Part shown: piece by piece, positions 5,312 through 7,105 of the stretch
Numbering within the stretch: the first letter of the stretch is position 1
Layout of the letters: each line of letters begins with the position of its first letter
NCBI GenBank assembly: GCA_934613165.1
Contig: CAKTSW010000070.1
Coordinates: forward strand, 1 to 7,105
DNA length: 7,105 nucleotides
Direction: 5' to 3'
DNA from: an uncultured Ellagibacter sp.
Lineage (GTDB): Bacteria > Actinomycetota > Coriobacteriia > Coriobacteriales > Eggerthellaceae
Translations under genes and position numbers: made by a program
The notes under the pieces: generated by a model
The model's input: only the letters and a program-made list of their open reading frames with translations
Told to the model about the DNA's origin: nothing
Database searches by the model: none

Positions 5312-5932
5312 TCACCCTTCGAGCTTCGAGCGCAGTTCAAGCAGCGCATTGCCGCGGTGCGATATCGCGTTCTTTTCCTCGGGAAGCGCTTCGGCGAGCG
5401 TGCGCTTGAAATCGAACGCCTCGGCCAGGAAAAGCGGGTCGTACCCGAAACCGTTCTTGCCGCGCTCCTCGTGCCCGATTCGCCCCTCAACTGTGCCGTG
5501 CGCGTCGATTTCGCGCCCGTCTTCGTCTAAGAACACGAGCGTGCACACGAAACGGGCCGCGCGCCCCTCGTCCGCCACCTCGCCAAGTTCCCGGAGAAGC
5601 TTCGCGTTGTTCGCGGCGTCGTCGCCGTGCTCTCCGGCGTAGCGGGACGAATACACGCCGGGCGCCCCGTCAAGCGCATCGACCTCAAGCCCGGAATCGT
5701 CGGCGAGCACGCTCACGGCATGCCCGCACGTGGCCCTCGCGGCCTCCCATGCCGCATGCGCCTTGATGCGCGCGTTCCCTAAAAACGTGTCGGCGTCTTC
5801 CTCGGGGTCGGATTCGATGTCGAGCTCGCGCAGCGTGCGGAATTCCCAGCCGGGAAAATCGAGCGCATGGGCGATTTCCTCGGCCTTGTGCGCGTTGTTG
5901 CTCGCGATGACGATCGTCTTCTTTTGGGACAT
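5312..5932 (-). CDS. rdgB: RdgB/HAM1 family XTP/dITP pyrophosphatase
   Basis: This 206-residue protein hydrolyses non-canonical purine nucleotides (ITP, dITP, XTP) to the monophosphate and pyrophosphate, which keeps them out of DNA and RNA. The family motifs appear in order: S11-N-N-A-H-K16 for triphosphate binding, T49-F-L-G-N-A54, the catalytic D78-D-S-G-L82 (D79 corresponds to the catalytic Asp of E. coli RdgB), G92-V-Y-S-S-R-Y-A-G100, G161-F-G-Y-D-P-L-F168 and I190-S-H-R-G-N-A-L197. The length is typical. The start is supported by AAAGG, complement of 5942-5946, 9 nt upstream. The gene lies 25 nt after the murI stop and is almost certainly in the same transcript. In many actinobacteria rph lies between murI and rdgB; it is absent here. 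No clear terminator is seen in the 65 bp shared with the convergent glutaredoxin gene. Confidence 0.95.
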   Translation of the reverse strand: MSQKKTIVIASNNAHKAEEIAHALDFPGWEFRTLRELDIESDPEEDADTFLGNARIKAHAAWEAARATCGHAVSVLADDSGLEVDALDGAPGVYSSRYAGEHGDDAANNAKLLRELGEVADEGRAARFVCTLVFLDEDGREIDAHGTVEGRIGHEERGKNGFGYDPLFLAEAFDFKRTLAEALPEEKNAISHRGNALLELRSKLEG

Positions 5933-5957
5933 GGGCGTTTGCCTTTCTTGGGAGGGT

Positions 5958-6893
5958 TTACGGCAGGTCGACGTGACGCACGGGGCCGATTCGGCGCCTG
6001 AACACGCGGCTGCCGAAGCTTTCGAAGCCCTCGATGTCGGTGCCGGTCGTGTTGAACTCGTAGACCGCCTCGTTGCCGGGGTGCGCCTGCTGCCCGCGCC
6101 GCTCGAGGATCTCGGCGACGTCGATTGCGGTTTCGTGCGCCGAGGAAATGAGCGTGACGTTGCGGCCGATAACGCTTCCGATCAGCGCTTTCAGAAGAGG
6201 GAAGTGCGTGCAACCCAAAACGAGCGTGTCTATTTCACAGCGGCGCAGCGGGTCGAGGTAGTCCTGCGCGATTTCCTGGAATGCCGGACGGATATAGACC
6301 TTCGAGGCGAGCGAGGTGAACTCCTCGATGGGCCCTTCTGCCATCTTGATGCCCTGCTCAGCGATGTCGACGAAGCGGGGGGTGGCGGTGGAGAAGACGG
6401 TGATGCCCGCGTCGATGTGGCGGATCGCCTTCGTGTACGCGTCCGATTCGACGGTCGCCTTCGTGGCGATGACGCCGACCCGGCGGTTCTTCGTCGCATG
6501 GGCGGCGGCGCGCGCGCCCGGTTCGACCACGCCGATCACGGGGACGGGGAGCGTTTGCTGCGCGTGCGCGAGCCCGGCCGCGGTCGCCGTGTTGCAGGCG
6601 ATGACGATGAGCTTCACGCCACGCGCGACGAGCCATTTCCCGATCTGCTGAACGAACCCGTCGACCTCGGAAGGGGAACGCTGCCCGTAGGGCGCACGGG
6701 AGGAATCGCCCAGGTAGATGATCGATTCATGAGGGAGCTTCCGCGCGATGTCGCGCGCGACGGTAAGCCCGCCGAAGCCCGAGTCGAACACGCCGATGGG
6801 CGCGTTGTCGAAGGGGATGCCGGGCGTGCCCGAAAAGCCTTCCGAACTGCCGCTCGGAGTGGTGGGCAAAAGTATGTTCGAATCGTTTTCCAT
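5958..6893 (-). CDS. murI: glutamate racemase
   Basis: This 311-residue enzyme interconverts L- and D-glutamate in the cytoplasm, supplying D-Glu for MurD in peptidoglycan synthesis. Hallmarks are G34-V-F-D-S-G-F-G-G-L-T-V45, G62-D-S-S-R-A-P-Y-G70, I98-A-C-N-T-A-T104 with the first catalytic cysteine C100, and L226-G-C-T-H-F231 with the second catalytic cysteine C228 and H230. Before the first motif there is an extra segment of about 30 residues rich in Ser, Gly and Pro that is not part of the usual core. ATG at 6891-6893 is the first start codon in frame after an upstream stop. It has no Shine-Dalgarno sequence, and a TATACT box ends 8 nt before it, so translation may begin on a leaderless mRNA. 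It heads a two-gene unit with rdgB. Confidence 0.96.
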   Translation of the reverse strand: MENDSNILLPTTPSGSSEGFSGTPGIPFDNAPIGVFDSGFGGLTVARDIARKLPHESIIYLGDSSRAPYGQRSPSEVDGFVQQIGKWLVARGVKLIVIACNTATAAGLAHAQQTLPVPVIGVVEPGARAAAHATKNRRVGVIATKATVESDAYTKAIRHIDAGITVFSTATPRFVDIAEQGIKMAEGPIEEFTSLASKVYIRPAFQEIAQDYLDPLRRCEIDTLVLGCTHFPLLKALIGSVIGRNVTLISSAHETAIDVAEILERRGQQAHPGNEAVYEFNTTGTDIEGFESFGSRVFRRRIGPVRHVDLP

Positions 6894-6901
6894 ACCGCGA
6901 A

Positions 6902-6934
6902 AGTATACCCCAGGACCGATACCTCGACAGTCGA
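6902..6934 (-). promoter_or_regulatory. murI promoter with -10 placed for a leaderless mRNA
   Basis: On the minus strand TATACT (complement of 6902-6907) ends 8 nt before the murI ATG, so a normal start of transcription would fall on or next to the A of the start codon. The -35 position is not consensus. It is covered by a perfect small palindrome, TCGAC-A-GTCGA, at 6924-6934, which could be an operator. The -10 call is fairly good; the operator is a guess. Confidence 0.55.
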
Positions 6935-6978
6935 ATCACAATACGCTCAATGGGGCGAGCGCCAGGGTCCCGCGGGCG

Positions 6979-7011
6979 TTTTTTCGCATCTCTCGAAAAA
7001 AGTTCAAAAAA
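6979..7011 (+). promoter_or_regulatory. phased A/T tracts upstream of the tRNA-Asp promoter, UP-element-like
   Basis: Six T at 6979-6984 and six A at 6996-7001 and 7006-7011 stand out in a high-GC setting. The two A-tracts are spaced by exactly 10 bp, one helical turn, which favours DNA bending, and they end just upstream of the -35 box. TTTTTTCG (6979-6986) and CGAAAAAA (6994-7001) also form an inverted repeat with a 7-nt spacer. A-rich upstream elements that bind the RNA polymerase alpha subunit are usual at stable-RNA promoters. Confidence 0.55.
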
Positions 7012-7015
7012 GGGC

Positions 7016-7044
7016 TTGCGCGTATTTTGCATCTACGGTATTCT
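7016..7044 (+). promoter_or_regulatory. sigma-70-type promoter of tRNA-Asp
   Basis: TTGCGC (7016-7021) and TATTCT (7039-7044) are separated by exactly 17 bp. Transcription would start near 7051, about 10 nt before the tRNA at 7062. With the A-tracts directly upstream this looks like a strong stable-RNA promoter. It is divergent from the murI promoter. Confidence 0.8.
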
Positions 7045-7061
7045 AATCGGGCTGCTGAAGC

Positions 7062-7105
<44 letters not shown>

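Noticed and set aside
6965..6984. Possible terminator formed by the CCCGCGGG palindrome and six T
   Set aside because: The stem before the T-run is only about four pairs and no plus-strand gene ends there. The T-run is better explained as part of the A/T-rich region upstream of the tRNA-Asp promoter.
5730..7046. Plus-strand frame of 438 codons over rdgB and murI
   Set aside because: It is antisense to two genes with complete catalytic motifs and has no coherent domain of its own.

Overview
The window is a high-GC bacterial chromosome segment with ordinary core-gene content. The strongly G/C-biased third codon positions, the mre/rod-type gene next to the TIGR03960/TIGR03936 radical SAM pair, and short-leader or possibly leaderless transcription all fit an actinobacterium of the class Coriobacteriia (Eggerthellaceae-like: Eggerthella, Gordonibacter, Adlercreutzia, Slackia). 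The lineage is inferred from family knowledge, not from a search.

Left part (1-4193, all + strand). The window opens inside the C-terminal end of a SEDS-family cell-shape protein, most like RodA. It overlaps by an ATGA junction a 359-residue protein with a DUF697-like C-terminal domain. A strong G/C hairpin (1407-1442) then probably ends that unit. Next come two translationally coupled genes: a TIGR03960-family radical SAM protein and its usual small partner, the TIGR03936/DUF2344 protein. Their biochemical function is not known to me. In Clostridia-like genomes this pair usually sits between the mre/min/rod locus and rng-rplU-rpmA-obg. Here the left side of that arrangement is kept, but the right side is replaced by tRNA genes.

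Middle part (4194-4901). A near-perfect 15-bp inverted repeat lies between the DUF2344 gene and a tRNA-Gly(UCC) gene that has its own -10 element and an intrinsic terminator. About 240 bp with no convincing gene follow, then an extended -10 promoter that probably drives a two-tRNA unit, tRNA-Pro(UGG) and tRNA-Arg(UCU). All three complete tRNAs encode their CCA ends.

Right part (4902-7105). A small glutaredoxin-like gene (+) converges on a minus-strand pair, murI (glutamate racemase, peptidoglycan precursor D-Glu) followed by rdgB (ITP/XTP pyrophosphatase, nucleotide pool sanitation). The murI start lies exactly 8 nt downstream of a TATACT box and has no Shine-Dalgarno sequence, so the mRNA may be leaderless. 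Divergent from murI is a strong stable-RNA-type promoter with A-tracts upstream. It reads into a tRNA-Asp(GUC) gene cut by the window end.

I see no mobile element, CRISPR array, phage gene or defence system. The points most worth a second look are the uncharacterised radical SAM pair, the DUF697 protein without a GTPase domain next to rodA, the large inverted repeat before tRNA-Gly, and the possibly leaderless murI.
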